From the NCBI RefSeq assembly GCF_025949665.1, contig NZ_JAPDFT010000001.1, positions 1,612,001 to 1,676,000 on the forward strand: a stretch of 64,000 bases of DNA, in the 5' to 3' direction. Below the pieces are notes generated by a model. The model was not told where the DNA came from and ran no database searches. It saw only the letters and a program-made list of their open reading frames with translations. How positions within the stretch are numbered: the first letter of the stretch is position 1; each line of letters starts with the position of its first letter. A program made the translations under genes and the position numbers. This DNA comes from Chryseobacterium viscerum (GTDB lineage Bacteria; Bacteroidota; Bacteroidia; Flavobacteriales; Weeksellaceae). This document shows, piece by piece, positions 42,925-50,791 of this stretch.

Positions 42925-43962
42925 ATGAAGAAACTAATTTTAGGAATGGCTATCGTAGCGTCTGCTTTTGCTTTTGGGCAGAAAAAAGATGCGAATGCTT
43001 TGAATGCTCAGCTTCAGGAAGCGAACAAAGTTGCTATGGACGCGTATAATGCAAAAAATTATGCAGCTGCAGCACCTAAGTTCATTGAAGTTTATGACTT
43101 ATTAAAGTCTAGCGGACAGGACAACAAAATATATATGTATTATGCTGGACTTAGCCACGCATTAGCTAATAACAGTGACCAATCTATCAAAATTTATACA
43201 GACCTTGTTAATTCAGGATTTACAGGAGTAGAAACTACTTATACTGCAAAAGAAAAGAAAACTGGGCAGGTTGTAAATCTTGATAAATCAACTTGGGAGC
43301 TTATGAAGAAGAATGCTGACTATTCTGATTTCAAAACAGAGCAGACTAAAAGTATAGAAGCAGATTTATACGAAACTCTTGCTTCATTACTTCTTAATGC
43401 GAAAAAAGGACCTGAGGCTCTTGCTGTTATCGAAAAAGGATTAGTTAAATTCCCAAACAGTGCTAAGCTTAAAGAAGCTCAGACTACAGCGTATCTTCAG
43501 TCAGGAAATACGGATAAATTCGTTTCCGGATTGAAAGAACAGTTAGCTAAGAATCCTAACGATGCAACCAACTGGTATAACCTTGGGGTAATGCAGGCTA
43601 AAAATCCTGCTACTGTAAATGATGCAGTAGAGGCATTCAAAAAGGCAATTGAGCTTAAACCTGACTTCTCTGACGCATACCAAAACTTAGTATATACAAC
43701 TATTGGTGACGATGCTAAAGTAGTAGGAGAGATCAATGCATTGAGAAAAGACAAGCCGGATGAAGCTTCTAAATTGATCGACGCAAGAAGAGAAAGATTT
43801 GGAAAAGCATTACCATACGCTGAAGGATGGTATAAAGCAAATCCAAAGAGCATTGATGCTGTTTCTGCATTAAAGGAAATTTACATGGTAACTAAAAATA
43901 TGGATAAAGTTAAAGAAATGAAAGCTAAAGAAGCTGAGCTTACAGCTGCTGGAGCAAAATAA
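42925..43962 (+). CDS. Secreted tetratricopeptide-repeat protein
   Basis: A 345-residue exported protein. Signal peptide MKKLILGMAIVASAFAFG, then a helical repeat array with clear TPR units, for example NATNWYNLGVMQAKNP ... AVEAFKKAIELKPDFSDAYQ (residues ~210-250) and KFPNSAKLKEAQTTAYLQSG. Such periplasmic TPR proteins usually hold protein complexes together; no enzyme domain is present. It starts 30 bases after gyrA and may be co-transcribed. Strong terminator at 43988. Confidence 0.88.
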   Translation: MKKLILGMAIVASAFAFGQKKDANALNAQLQEANKVAMDAYNAKNYAAAAPKFIEVYDLLKSSGQDNKIYMYYAGLSHALANNSDQSIKIYTDLVNSGFTGVETTYTAKEKKTGQVVNLDKSTWELMKKNADYSDFKTEQTKSIEADLYETLASLLLNAKKGPEALAVIEKGLVKFPNSAKLKEAQTTAYLQSGNTDKFVSGLKEQLAKNPNDATNWYNLGVMQAKNPATVNDAVEAFKKAIELKPDFSDAYQNLVYTTIGDDAKVVGEINALRKDKPDEASKLIDARRERFGKALPYAEGWYKANPKSIDAVSALKEIYMVTKNMDKVKEMKAKEAELTAAGAK

Positions 43963-43987
43963 TCATTTTTAACAAACAACAGATATG

Positions 43988-44020
43988 AAAACCGGAACAG
44001 AAATGTTCCGGTTTTATTTT
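43988..44020 (+). terminator. Rho-independent terminator
   Basis: AAAACCGGAACA / TGTTCCGGTTTT stem, GAAA loop, T-rich tail. Confidence 0.92.
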
Positions 44021-44108
44021 AAACAGAAAGTGTTGACTGAAGTTTTTATCCGAATTTTATGTTCATGTAGAAGCTTTTAGATCTGTTGTAACTTTGGATT
44101 AAATTCTA

Positions 44109-44143
44109 TAAACCTAACAGGTTTTTAAAACCTGTTAGGTTTA
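44109..44143. repeat. Long perfect intergenic palindrome
   Basis: Two 17-base arms (TAAACCTAACAGGTTTT and its exact inverse) separated by one T. A TAACTTTG box lies just upstream (44089-44096). The remaining part of the 43963-44293 gap holds the menB -7 box TATCTTTG (44269-44276) and nothing else recognised. Confidence 0.8.
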
Positions 44144-44293
44144 ATTGGTTACCGCCACGGTTATGCAGTTCTATTGAAAATTCTTCATACCCAATTCATA
44201 CATTCAAAATTTCTCTTCTTATAGTAGAGATCAGTAAATTTCACCCTCAGAAATTCTCTGTAATTCCGTATCTTTGAGAAAAATTTTTATAAG

Positions 44294-45130
44294 ATGATCG
44301 AGTGGAAAACCGCCAAGGAATACGAAGATATTACCTATAAAAAATCTAACGGAGTAGCAAGAATTGCTTTCAACAGACCAGAGGTACGTAACGCTTTCAG
44401 GCCTAAAACAACTTCAGAATTATACGATGCTTTTTATGATGCCTATGAAGACCCTTCAATAGGGGTTGTATTGCTTTCAGGAGAAGGACCAAGCCCTAAA
44501 GACGGCGGATGGGCCTTTTGTAGTGGAGGAGATCAAAAAGCCAGAGGACATCAGGGATATGTAGGAGAAGACGGAAGACACCGTTTGAATATCCTTGAAG
44601 TTCAGCGTTTGATCCGTTTCATGCCTAAAGTTGTTATTGCAGTTGTTCCCGGATGGGCAGTTGGTGGAGGACACTCACTTCATGTTGTATGTGATTTAAC
44701 TTTAGCAAGCGAAGAACATGCTATTTTCAAGCAGACTGATGCTGATGTTACAAGCTTTGATGGTGGTTACGGTTCTGCTTATCTTGCTAAAATGGTGGGA
44801 CAGAAAAAAGCCCGTGAAATTTTCTTTTTAGGAAGAAATTATTCCGCTCAGGAAGCTTTAGAAATGGGAATGGTAAACAAAGTAGTTCCTCATGCTGAAT
44901 TAGAAGATACAGCTTATGAGTGGGCTCAGGAAATATTAGCTAAATCTCCTACTTCTATCAGAATGCTGAAATTTGCCATGAATCTTACAGACGATGGGAT
45001 GGTAGGTCAGCAGGTTTTCGCAGGAGAAGCAACCCGCCTGGCCTATATGACGGAAGAAGCTCAGGAAGGAAGAAATGCTTTCCTTGAAAAAAGAAAGCCA
45101 AACTTCGGAGAAGATCAGTGGATATCGTAA
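44294..45130 (+). CDS. menB: 1,4-dihydroxy-2-naphthoyl-CoA synthase
   Basis: A 278-residue crotonase-fold enzyme of menaquinone synthesis, which closes the second ring from succinylbenzoyl-CoA. The MenB-specific pattern is visible: GWAFCSGGDQKARG near 75-88, VPGWAVGGGHSLHVVCDLTL, KQTDADVTSFDGGYGS (catalytic Asp/Ser region) and the C-terminal RNAFLEKRKPNF. Full length. A TATATTTG-like box TATCTTTG is at 44269. menA follows after a 98-base spacer rich in repeats, so the two genes supply consecutive late steps of the pathway (with thioesterase between). Confidence 0.96.
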   Translation: MIEWKTAKEYEDITYKKSNGVARIAFNRPEVRNAFRPKTTSELYDAFYDAYEDPSIGVVLLSGEGPSPKDGGWAFCSGGDQKARGHQGYVGEDGRHRLNILEVQRLIRFMPKVVIAVVPGWAVGGGHSLHVVCDLTLASEEHAIFKQTDADVTSFDGGYGSAYLAKMVGQKKAREIFFLGRNYSAQEALEMGMVNKVVPHAELEDTAYEWAQEILAKSPTSIRMLKFAMNLTDDGMVGQQVFAGEATRLAYMTEEAQEGRNAFLEKRKPNFGEDQWIS

Positions 45131-45142
45131 ATATTGTATAAA

Positions 45143-45218
45143 TGTATTCATGTAAAAAGTATTAATGATATAAGTATCGTTTTTATCATTTTACATGAAT
45201 ACATTTTACATGAATACA
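45143..45218. repeat. Three copies of a 15-base word between menB and menA
   Basis: TTTTACATGAATACA occurs twice in perfect tandem (45189-45203 and 45204-45218) and once inverted (45143-45157). The inverted copy and either direct copy can form a 15-bp hairpin; alternatively they are operator sites ahead of menA. Confidence 0.75.
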
Positions 45219-45228
45219 AAAAAATAAT

Positions 45229-46158
45229 ATGACGGATTGGATAAAAGCCGCTAGGCTAAGAACTTTACCGCTTTCCCTAAGCGGAATTATTATGGGAGCT
45301 TTCATCGCAAAGTGGAGACTTTACGGAGAAGGTGGAACCTGGGACTGGAAGATTTTTGCACTCGCTCTTTTGGTGACCCTTTTGTACCAAATTTTATCAA
45401 ATTATGCCAATGATTATGGTGACGGAGTAAAAGGGACTGACGCCAAAAGAATCAATGAAGCTGAAGCAAGAGCGGTAGCATCAGGAAAAATTACGGCAAA
45501 ACAGATGAAAAATGCAGTGATTCTTTTCGCAGCATTATCTTTCATTGCAACTATTGCACTGTTGTACGTTGCTTTCATTCCAAACTATATGAATGAATTT
45601 TATATTTTCATAGGATTAGGAGTGGCAAGTATTCTGGCAGCGATTGGGTATACAGTGGGTAAAAAACCTTATGGGTACATGGGACTGGGAGATATTTTCG
45701 TGTTTATCTTTTTCGGACTTGTTTCCGTATGTGGAAGTTACTTTTTATTCACCAAAACTTTCAGCTGGGATATGCTGTTACCTGGAACAGCTGTTGGAAT
45801 GATGAGTATGGCGGTTCTTAACCTGAATAATATGAGAGATATTGAAAGCGATAAACTATCAGGAAAAAACAGCTTTGCATTGAGAATAGGATTCAGAAAT
45901 GCAATGATCTATGAAATGGTCCTGTTGCAGCTTCCTTTATTACTGATTCTTGCGTTTTTAGGAATAAACGGATTTATGCAGCAGCAAAACTATTATGTTT
46001 TCATCGTAATGATTCTGTTATTTCCACTCTCAAAACTGAGAAGAAAGATTTTATCGGTAAAAGAACCAAAAGAATTAGATCAGTATTTAAAGCAGGTGGG
46101 GATCATGACGTTTGTAATGGCCATTCTTACGGCAGCCGGATTGAATTTATTTAACTAA
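45229..46158 (+). CDS. menA: 1,4-dihydroxy-2-naphthoate polyprenyltransferase
   Basis: A 309-residue UbiA-superfamily membrane enzyme that prenylates dihydroxynaphthoate to demethylmenaquinone. N-terminal DWIKAARLRTLPLSLSGIIM is the MenA signature; the first Asp-rich motif is NDYGDGVKGTD with DAKRINEAEA following, and the second is LNNMRDIESDKLSGKNSFAL. About nine membrane helices. It follows menB. Two short genes (SRPBCC and a membrane protein) come after it in the same direction with small gaps. Confidence 0.95.
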   Translation: MTDWIKAARLRTLPLSLSGIIMGAFIAKWRLYGEGGTWDWKIFALALLVTLLYQILSNYANDYGDGVKGTDAKRINEAEARAVASGKITAKQMKNAVILFAALSFIATIALLYVAFIPNYMNEFYIFIGLGVASILAAIGYTVGKKPYGYMGLGDIFVFIFFGLVSVCGSYFLFTKTFSWDMLLPGTAVGMMSMAVLNLNNMRDIESDKLSGKNSFALRIGFRNAMIYEMVLLQLPLLLILAFLGINGFMQQQNYYVFIVMILLFPLSKLRRKILSVKEPKELDQYLKQVGIMTFVMAILTAAGLNLFN

Positions 46159-46175
46159 ATCTAAAATATTACATC

Positions 46176-46622
46176 ATGAGTTCTAATGTCTATGTTGAAG
46201 CTCAAATGCTTATCAGAAAACCGGTTGAAGATGTTTTTGAAGCATTTATCAACCCTGAAATAACAACTAACTTCTGGTTCACAAAATCTACCGGAAAATT
46301 AGAAGAAGGAAAAACGATTACCTGGGAATGGGAAATGTACGGCGTGAAAAACGTAGTAAATGTACATCAGATTATTCCGAATCAGCTGATCAAAACAGAG
46401 TGGGGCGAGCCTTCAGTAAATGTAGACTATGAGTTCAAAACCATGGAAAAAGGAACTCTTGTTATCATTAAAAGTTATGGATTTAGCCAGACAGGTGAAG
46501 ATCTGTTAAAAGTGATTAATGACAATACAGGAGGTTTTACGACAGTTTTAGACGGTTGTAAAGCTTATCTGGAACATGGAATTAATCTCAATTTAATTGA
46601 AGATAAATTCCCGCAGAAATAG
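46176..46622 (+). CDS. SRPBCC (START/AHSA1-like) family protein
   Basis: A 148-residue cytoplasmic protein of the SRPBCC helix-grip fold. AQMLIRKPVEDVFEAFINPE at the N-terminus, FWFTKSTGKLEEGKTITWEW and a long C-terminal helix (GGFTTVLDGCKAYLEHGI) are typical of AHSA1-like members, which bind hydrophobic ligands or act as co-chaperones. Ligand unknown. It starts 17 bases after menA and is followed 5 bases later by a small membrane protein. Confidence 0.88.
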   Translation: MSSNVYVEAQMLIRKPVEDVFEAFINPEITTNFWFTKSTGKLEEGKTITWEWEMYGVKNVVNVHQIIPNQLIKTEWGEPSVNVDYEFKTMEKGTLVIIKSYGFSQTGEDLLKVINDNTGGFTTVLDGCKAYLEHGINLNLIEDKFPQK

Positions 46623-46627
46623 AAATC

Positions 46628-46915
46628 ATGAAGACTGCTTTAAAGATAACTTCTTTTCTGTCAATTGTTTTAGCTTTATTACTTATTTATTATTTGATTG
46701 AAGAGCTAGGGAGCGGAATGTCAGTTTTTGAAATTGATTTTATTCCGGCCTTCATTACTTTAATTATCATTGCCAATGCTGTTTTAGCTTTTTATGTGTT
46801 AATCGGTAAATTGCAAGTAATGAAGCCACTATTGGTTCTCCAGATTTTAATAATAATACCAACATGTCTGTTGGTATATGAGTTTTTTTTAAAGCCCCCA
46901 ATGGGGTGTTCTTAA
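46628..46915 (+). CDS. Small hypothetical membrane protein
   Basis: A 95-residue protein with three hydrophobic segments (about residues 7-25, 36-57 and 67-88) and a short cytoplasmic or periplasmic tail ending MGCS. No family recognised. Start 5 bases after the SRPBCC stop suggests co-translation with it. Confidence 0.65.
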   Translation: MKTALKITSFLSIVLALLLIYYLIEELGSGMSVFEIDFIPAFITLIIIANAVLAFYVLIGKLQVMKPLLVLQILIIIPTCLLVYEFFLKPPMGCS

Positions 46916-46987
46916 ATTAAAAAAGATGTTTCTTTCAATTAGGTTGATGAATCATTTTTTTTCAAAAATTTTAAAACTAAATTTAAA

Positions 46988-47674
46988 ATGAAAATACAAT
47001 TCTTAGGGCAAAATTGTTTCCTGTTCACGTACAAGGATAAAACAATTTTGAGTGACCCTTTTTACAACTACAAAAAAGCAGAATCAGGTTTTGATATTGC
47101 TGCTCAAAAAATCGACTACATCCTGTTGACCCATGCGCACGGTGATCATATTGCCGATGTAGCAGAGGTGTTGCAGCATTATCCGGAAGCTACCATTATT
47201 GGTGTACCGGAAGTATGCGGTTACTTCCAACAAGCAAAGAATAGAGACGATGTGAACTTAGGGGGATCGGCAAAAATCGATGATCTTAAAATTTCCATGG
47301 TTCCAGCTCACCATACAAGTTCTTTCCCGGACGGAAGCTACGGAGGCGTTCCTGTAGGGTATATCTTCAGACTTCCTGAAGGCAAGAACATCTATTTGGC
47401 TGGAGATACAGGAGTAATGGCTGATATGGAGCTGTTCCCGAGATTATACGGAAACATTGATCTTTCTATCCTTCCAATCGGGAGCCACTATACAATGTGC
47501 CCTAGAAAAGCTTCTTTTGCAGCGGCAGAACTGTTGAAAACTCCAAAAGTAATCGGATGTCACTTTGATACTTTCCCTGCCATTGAAATCAATCACGAAA
47601 GTGCATTAAAGCATTTTGCAGATAAAAATGTAGAACTTGTTTTACCAAAATTGGGTGAGACATTCGAATTTTAA
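46988..47674 (+). CDS. Metallo-beta-lactamase-fold hydrolase, UPF0173 type
   Basis: A 228-residue cytoplasmic MBL-fold enzyme. The metal motif is T-H49-A-H51-G-D53-H54, with further ligands in VPAHHTSSFP, AGDTGVM and the late GCHFDTFP. The compact size and the MKIQFLGQNCFLF start match the UPF0173 group of metal-dependent hydrolases, close to UlaG. Substrate is unknown. Confidence 0.9.
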   Translation: MKIQFLGQNCFLFTYKDKTILSDPFYNYKKAESGFDIAAQKIDYILLTHAHGDHIADVAEVLQHYPEATIIGVPEVCGYFQQAKNRDDVNLGGSAKIDDLKISMVPAHHTSSFPDGSYGGVPVGYIFRLPEGKNIYLAGDTGVMADMELFPRLYGNIDLSILPIGSHYTMCPRKASFAAAELLKTPKVIGCHFDTFPAIEINHESALKHFADKNVELVLPKLGETFEF

Positions 47675-47795
47675 TCAATAACTGAACCGGAGGTAATCTG
47701 AAAATTAGAAAAATGAAAATGATGCATAAGGTATTAAAAACAAAAAAAGATAATTATCAAATTACCTCTCTTCTTACTTTAAATCAAAAAAAAAT

Positions 47796-47888
47796 GGCAA
47801 GCTACCTAAATCACACCGCTACGACCGATTACCTTTGCTGCGTTCCCACCCTGGAGGATTCTCAGGAGCTGGTTGTTTAGGACTTGCC
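47796..47888 (-). ncRNA. ffs: Signal recognition particle RNA, small bacterial type
   Basis: On the minus strand the molecule begins GGCAAGTCCTAAACAACC and ends TTTAGGTAGCTTGCC, so its ends pair into one long hairpin. The apical part holds CTCCAGGGTGGGAACGCAGC, the Ffh-binding loop and internal loop typical of Bacteroidetes SRP RNA. A T8 run follows the 3' end as terminator, and an ideal promoter lies at 47893-47921. The RNA with Ffh forms the SRP that targets membrane proteins. The exact ends may differ by a few bases. The rest of the 47675-48019 gap shows nothing more. Confidence 0.9.
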
Positions 47889-47892
47889 GTTG

Positions 47893-47921
47893 CAAAGGTA
47901 GGAATATTTTATAAACTTCAA
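47893..47921 (-). promoter_or_regulatory. Promoter of ffs
   Basis: Minus strand: TTG (47921-47919), 18 bases, TACCTTTG (47900-47893), with the RNA beginning about 5 bases later. Confidence 0.8.
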
Positions 47922-48019
47922 AACTTTATTAAAGAAAATTAGTCGAAAAAATGCAGTGGTAAAGCTAAACGCCTGACATTTAGAGGGAAAATTTTTCAAC
48001 TTTTTCTAAAAATTTAAAT

Positions 48020-48622
48020 ATGACGAAAAGTCCATCAACACTAGGAATTATACTTTTTATCGCTACAATGATCGTTTTCTTTGTAGTGTACACTTTTTTC
48101 TCAGGAATCAATTATTTTGATATCTCTTTGAAAGCCAATGCTTTTGTTCTACCTCTTCTCTATGCGGGGGCTGCTTTCTGGTCTGTAAAATCTTATTGGA
48201 ACAACCATAGAGTAGTAAAATTCAAAGAAGCTTTCCAAAGAGCATTCGTTCCGATGTTTGTCGGAGGAATTCTTTCTATCTTTAGTATTTATGCCTTTTT
48301 AAACTTTGTAGATCCGGCGGCAAAAAAACTGTTGAACTACCAATATGTTCAGAGACAAAAATCAGAACTGGATACAGAATATACCTCTGCAAGAAAAATT
48401 CTGAAGCATCAGAAAGATATTGATGAGCTGGATCAGAAGTACAAAGAAAGATTACAAAGCTTCACTCCGGAGGCGGTTAAAGGAAAAGATATGCTTACCG
48501 CAAGTCATTTTTCAGGATATTTTGCAGCAATTCTTATATTTTACGTAGTTTTGTCGGTGTTTTTTGGAGCGTTTTTCAGAACAAGAACAATACATCAGCC
48601 CGAAGAAACAAATCAAGCCTAA
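48020..48622 (+). CDS. DUF4199 domain membrane protein
   Basis: A 200-residue inner-membrane protein of the DUF4199 family, common in Bacteroidetes. Four hydrophobic segments: about residues 9-28, 36-55, 74-95 and 160-182. Between the third and fourth is a charged, probably helical stretch (~105-150, QRQKSELDTEYTSARKI). No catalytic motif. It lies 16 bases before the glycosyltransferase and commonly neighbours such a gene in relatives, so a role in envelope assembly is plausible. Confidence 0.85.
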   Translation: MTKSPSTLGIILFIATMIVFFVVYTFFSGINYFDISLKANAFVLPLLYAGAAFWSVKSYWNNHRVVKFKEAFQRAFVPMFVGGILSIFSIYAFLNFVDPAAKKLLNYQYVQRQKSELDTEYTSARKILKHQKDIDELDQKYKERLQSFTPEAVKGKDMLTASHFSGYFAAILIFYVVLSVFFGAFFRTRTIHQPEETNQA

Positions 48623-48638
48623 TTTTTATTAAAATTAA

Positions 48639-49589
48639 ATGAATTTATCTATAGTTATTCCGTTACTGAACGAAGAAGACTCTTTGGAAGAGCTTTTTTC
48701 AAGAATTGATAAAGTATGCACAACCAGTAATTTATCTTATGAAATCTGGTTTGTAGACGATGGAAGTACGGATTTGTCGTGGAGTATTATTGAGAATATG
48801 AAAGTACAGTATCCTCAGATCCACGCTATTAAATTTTCCAGAAATTATGGAAAATCTCAGGCCCTTCATGCAGCCTTTGAAAGAACAAACGGAGATGTGG
48901 TAATTACCATGGATGCCGATTTACAGGATTTCCCTGAAGAGATTCCGGAACTGTACAATATGGTAGTCCATGATAACTACGATATCGTTTCCGGTTGGAA
49001 GAAGAAGCGTTTTGACAATGTAATGACGAAAAATATTCCTTCAAAATTATTCAATGCAGCGGCGAGAAAAGTTTCAGGAGTGTATCTTCACGATTTCAAC
49101 TGTGGTTTGAAAGCTTACAAAAAGCAGGTCGTAAAATCCGTTGATGTTTACGGAGATATGCACCGTTATATTCCGGTATTGGCTGCCAATGCAGGTTTCA
49201 GAAGAATCACAGAAAAAGAAGTACAACACCAGGCAAGACCTTACGGAACTTCAAAATTCGGAACTGAAAGATTTGTAAGAGGTTTTCTGGATTTGATAAC
49301 CCTTTGGTTTGTAAGTCGTTTCGGAGGAAGACCAATGCATTTCTTCGGAGCAGTAGGAACCTTAATGTTTATTGTTGGTTTTCTTTCAGCACTTTGGCTG
49401 GGGATTTCTAAACTGATTGACGTTGCAAGAGGAATTTACGGACATTTAATTACCAATAATCCTTGGTTCTTCATCGCATTAACAATGATGATTCTGGGAA
49501 GCCTTCTTTTTGTTGCAGGATTCTTAGGAGAAATGATTATCAGAACAAACCGCGAACACAAGAATTATAATATTGACGAAGTGATATAA
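48639..49589 (+). CDS. Family 2 glycosyltransferase with two C-terminal membrane helices
   Basis: A 316-residue membrane-attached GT2 enzyme of the DPM1/ArnC/GtrB type, which moves a sugar to a polyprenyl phosphate. Motifs: LNEEDSLEELF, the UDP-binding WFVDDGSTDLSW, TMDADLQDFPEE (DxD) and the QxRxW-like RRITEKEVQHQARPYGTSKF. Two helices near 235-260 and 275-300 anchor it. It probably feeds lipid-linked sugars for cell-envelope decoration. Co-directional with DUF4199 (16 bases apart). Confidence 0.92.
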   Translation: MNLSIVIPLLNEEDSLEELFSRIDKVCTTSNLSYEIWFVDDGSTDLSWSIIENMKVQYPQIHAIKFSRNYGKSQALHAAFERTNGDVVITMDADLQDFPEEIPELYNMVVHDNYDIVSGWKKKRFDNVMTKNIPSKLFNAAARKVSGVYLHDFNCGLKAYKKQVVKSVDVYGDMHRYIPVLAANAGFRRITEKEVQHQARPYGTSKFGTERFVRGFLDLITLWFVSRFGGRPMHFFGAVGTLMFIVGFLSALWLGISKLIDVARGIYGHLITNNPWFFIALTMMILGSLLFVAGFLGEMIIRTNREHKNYNIDEVI

Positions 49590-49658
49590 AAACAAATTAC
49601 GTTTCATTGTAAATATGTTGAAAACTAATCTGTTAATGTAAACATCCAGTCAATATAT

Positions 49659-49715
49659 GACAATTCCCATCCTTTGGAGGGGTGTCAAAAATTCAAAAAA
49701 ATTTTGACGGGGTGG
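49659..49715. repeat. Two-hairpin intergenic element (REP-like)
   Basis: TGACAATTCCCATCC ... GGAGGGGTGTCA forms one hairpin, and TCAAAAATT ... AATTTTGA forms a second immediately after it. Only one copy is in the window. The wider 49590-50025 gap also contains a terminator at 49751 and a TATTTTTG box at 49916-49923. Confidence 0.5.
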
Positions 49716-49750
49716 TTAACTGAGCAACAATAACTTCAATCCTAATAAAT

Positions 49751-49783
49751 AAAAAGCACCCTGTTTTTACAGGGTGCTTTTTT
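49751..49783 (+). terminator. Rho-independent terminator
   Basis: AAAAAGCACCCTG / CAGGGTGCTTTTT stem, TTTTTA loop, T run; near symmetric, so it could act both ways. Confidence 0.9.
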
Positions 49784-50025
49784 GTATTTTTGAAATTATC
49801 AGATAAAAAGTAAAAGAAAGAGAGAATAAGAAATAGTCTTTCCTGAAAAGCAGAAAATTGAAAATTATCAGGTATTTTATTGTCAAAAGACAAAGTTTTT
49901 TAGAAATTTTAATCCTATTTTTGTTCAAAATAATATTGAAAGTCCTGTAAGAGACATAAAAAAAGCTTTCAGAGATTTTCAGTAAAGATCGTTGCGATTA
50001 TAATATAGAATATTTAAAATTAAAT

Positions 50026-50727
50026 ATGAAAAAAGTTGTATACACATTAATGCTGATGGCAGTAGTTTCCTGTGGGAAAGTTTCTCCAAAGGGAAATATT
50101 GAAAAGAAAGATGTGGATGTTTCGGAGTTCGTCAATCTGGATCTGGAAGGGAAATTCCGTGTATTTTATGCCAGAGGTCCGAAAAATTTTGTAGAAATAG
50201 AGACTTATCCTAACGTGGCTAATAATCTTGATGTAGATGTAAAAGACAAGACACTTTTCATCAAAGAAAAAAGAGGTACAAAGGGAGTTGATTTTTATAA
50301 CGTGACGATTTATTCAAAATATAATCTTGAAAAAGTAGCCGTTTCCGATTCTGTTGAAGTGAATATTTCAAGCGAAATCAAAACAGATAATTTCAGACTT
50401 AGCATGAAAAATAATGCAAGCTTCATGGGATCTGTGAATACCAGAAGAGCAGAAGTGGAAATGCACAACAGAAGCCGCGCCAATTTCCTGGGATTGTCCA
50501 AAGATGCTGTCATAAAGATTTCAGATACAGCCAGTTTAATTGCTCCATACTGGAAAATCACCAACCTGAATATAGATTCTAAAAACGGAAATTATGCTGA
50601 AGTGAATGTAAAAGATTCTTTGAAAGGAAACATTCAGAACACGGCAAAATTTATTTATTATAATGATCCAATCAGAGCATTTAAAATAGATAAAACGACA
50701 AAAGTCGAAAACAAAAAGCTGGATTAA
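50026..50727 (+). CDS. DUF2807 (head GIN-like) lipoprotein
   Basis: A 233-residue predicted lipoprotein: signal MKKVVYTLMLMAVVSCGK, lipid Cys at 16. The rest is a right-handed beta-solenoid-like DUF2807 domain, with short repeating strands (VNLDLEGKFRVFYARGP, NFVEIETYPNVANNL, YNVTIYSKYNLEKVAVS). The family is surface or periplasmic in Bacteroidetes and its role is unknown. A TATTTTTG box lies 103 bases upstream. The phosphosugar mutase follows after 64 bases. Confidence 0.85.
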   Translation: MKKVVYTLMLMAVVSCGKVSPKGNIEKKDVDVSEFVNLDLEGKFRVFYARGPKNFVEIETYPNVANNLDVDVKDKTLFIKEKRGTKGVDFYNVTIYSKYNLEKVAVSDSVEVNISSEIKTDNFRLSMKNNASFMGSVNTRRAEVEMHNRSRANFLGLSKDAVIKISDTASLIAPYWKITNLNIDSKNGNYAEVNVKDSLKGNIQNTAKFIYYNDPIRAFKIDKTTKVENKKLD

Positions 50728-50791
50728 AAACAGCATTATTTAAACTAGAAACTAGGAACTTTACAAACTATAAAAGAACAACAATACAAAT

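Noticed and set aside
47713..47880. A 55-codon plus-strand ORF (MKMMHKVLKTKK...) at 47.7-47.9 kb
   Set aside because: It lies antisense across the SRP RNA gene, which has a clear structure and promoter; the frame is a chance opening.
49693..49893. 66-codon minus-strand ORF at 49.7-49.9 kb
   Set aside because: It runs through a strong terminator hairpin and has no protein-like pattern.
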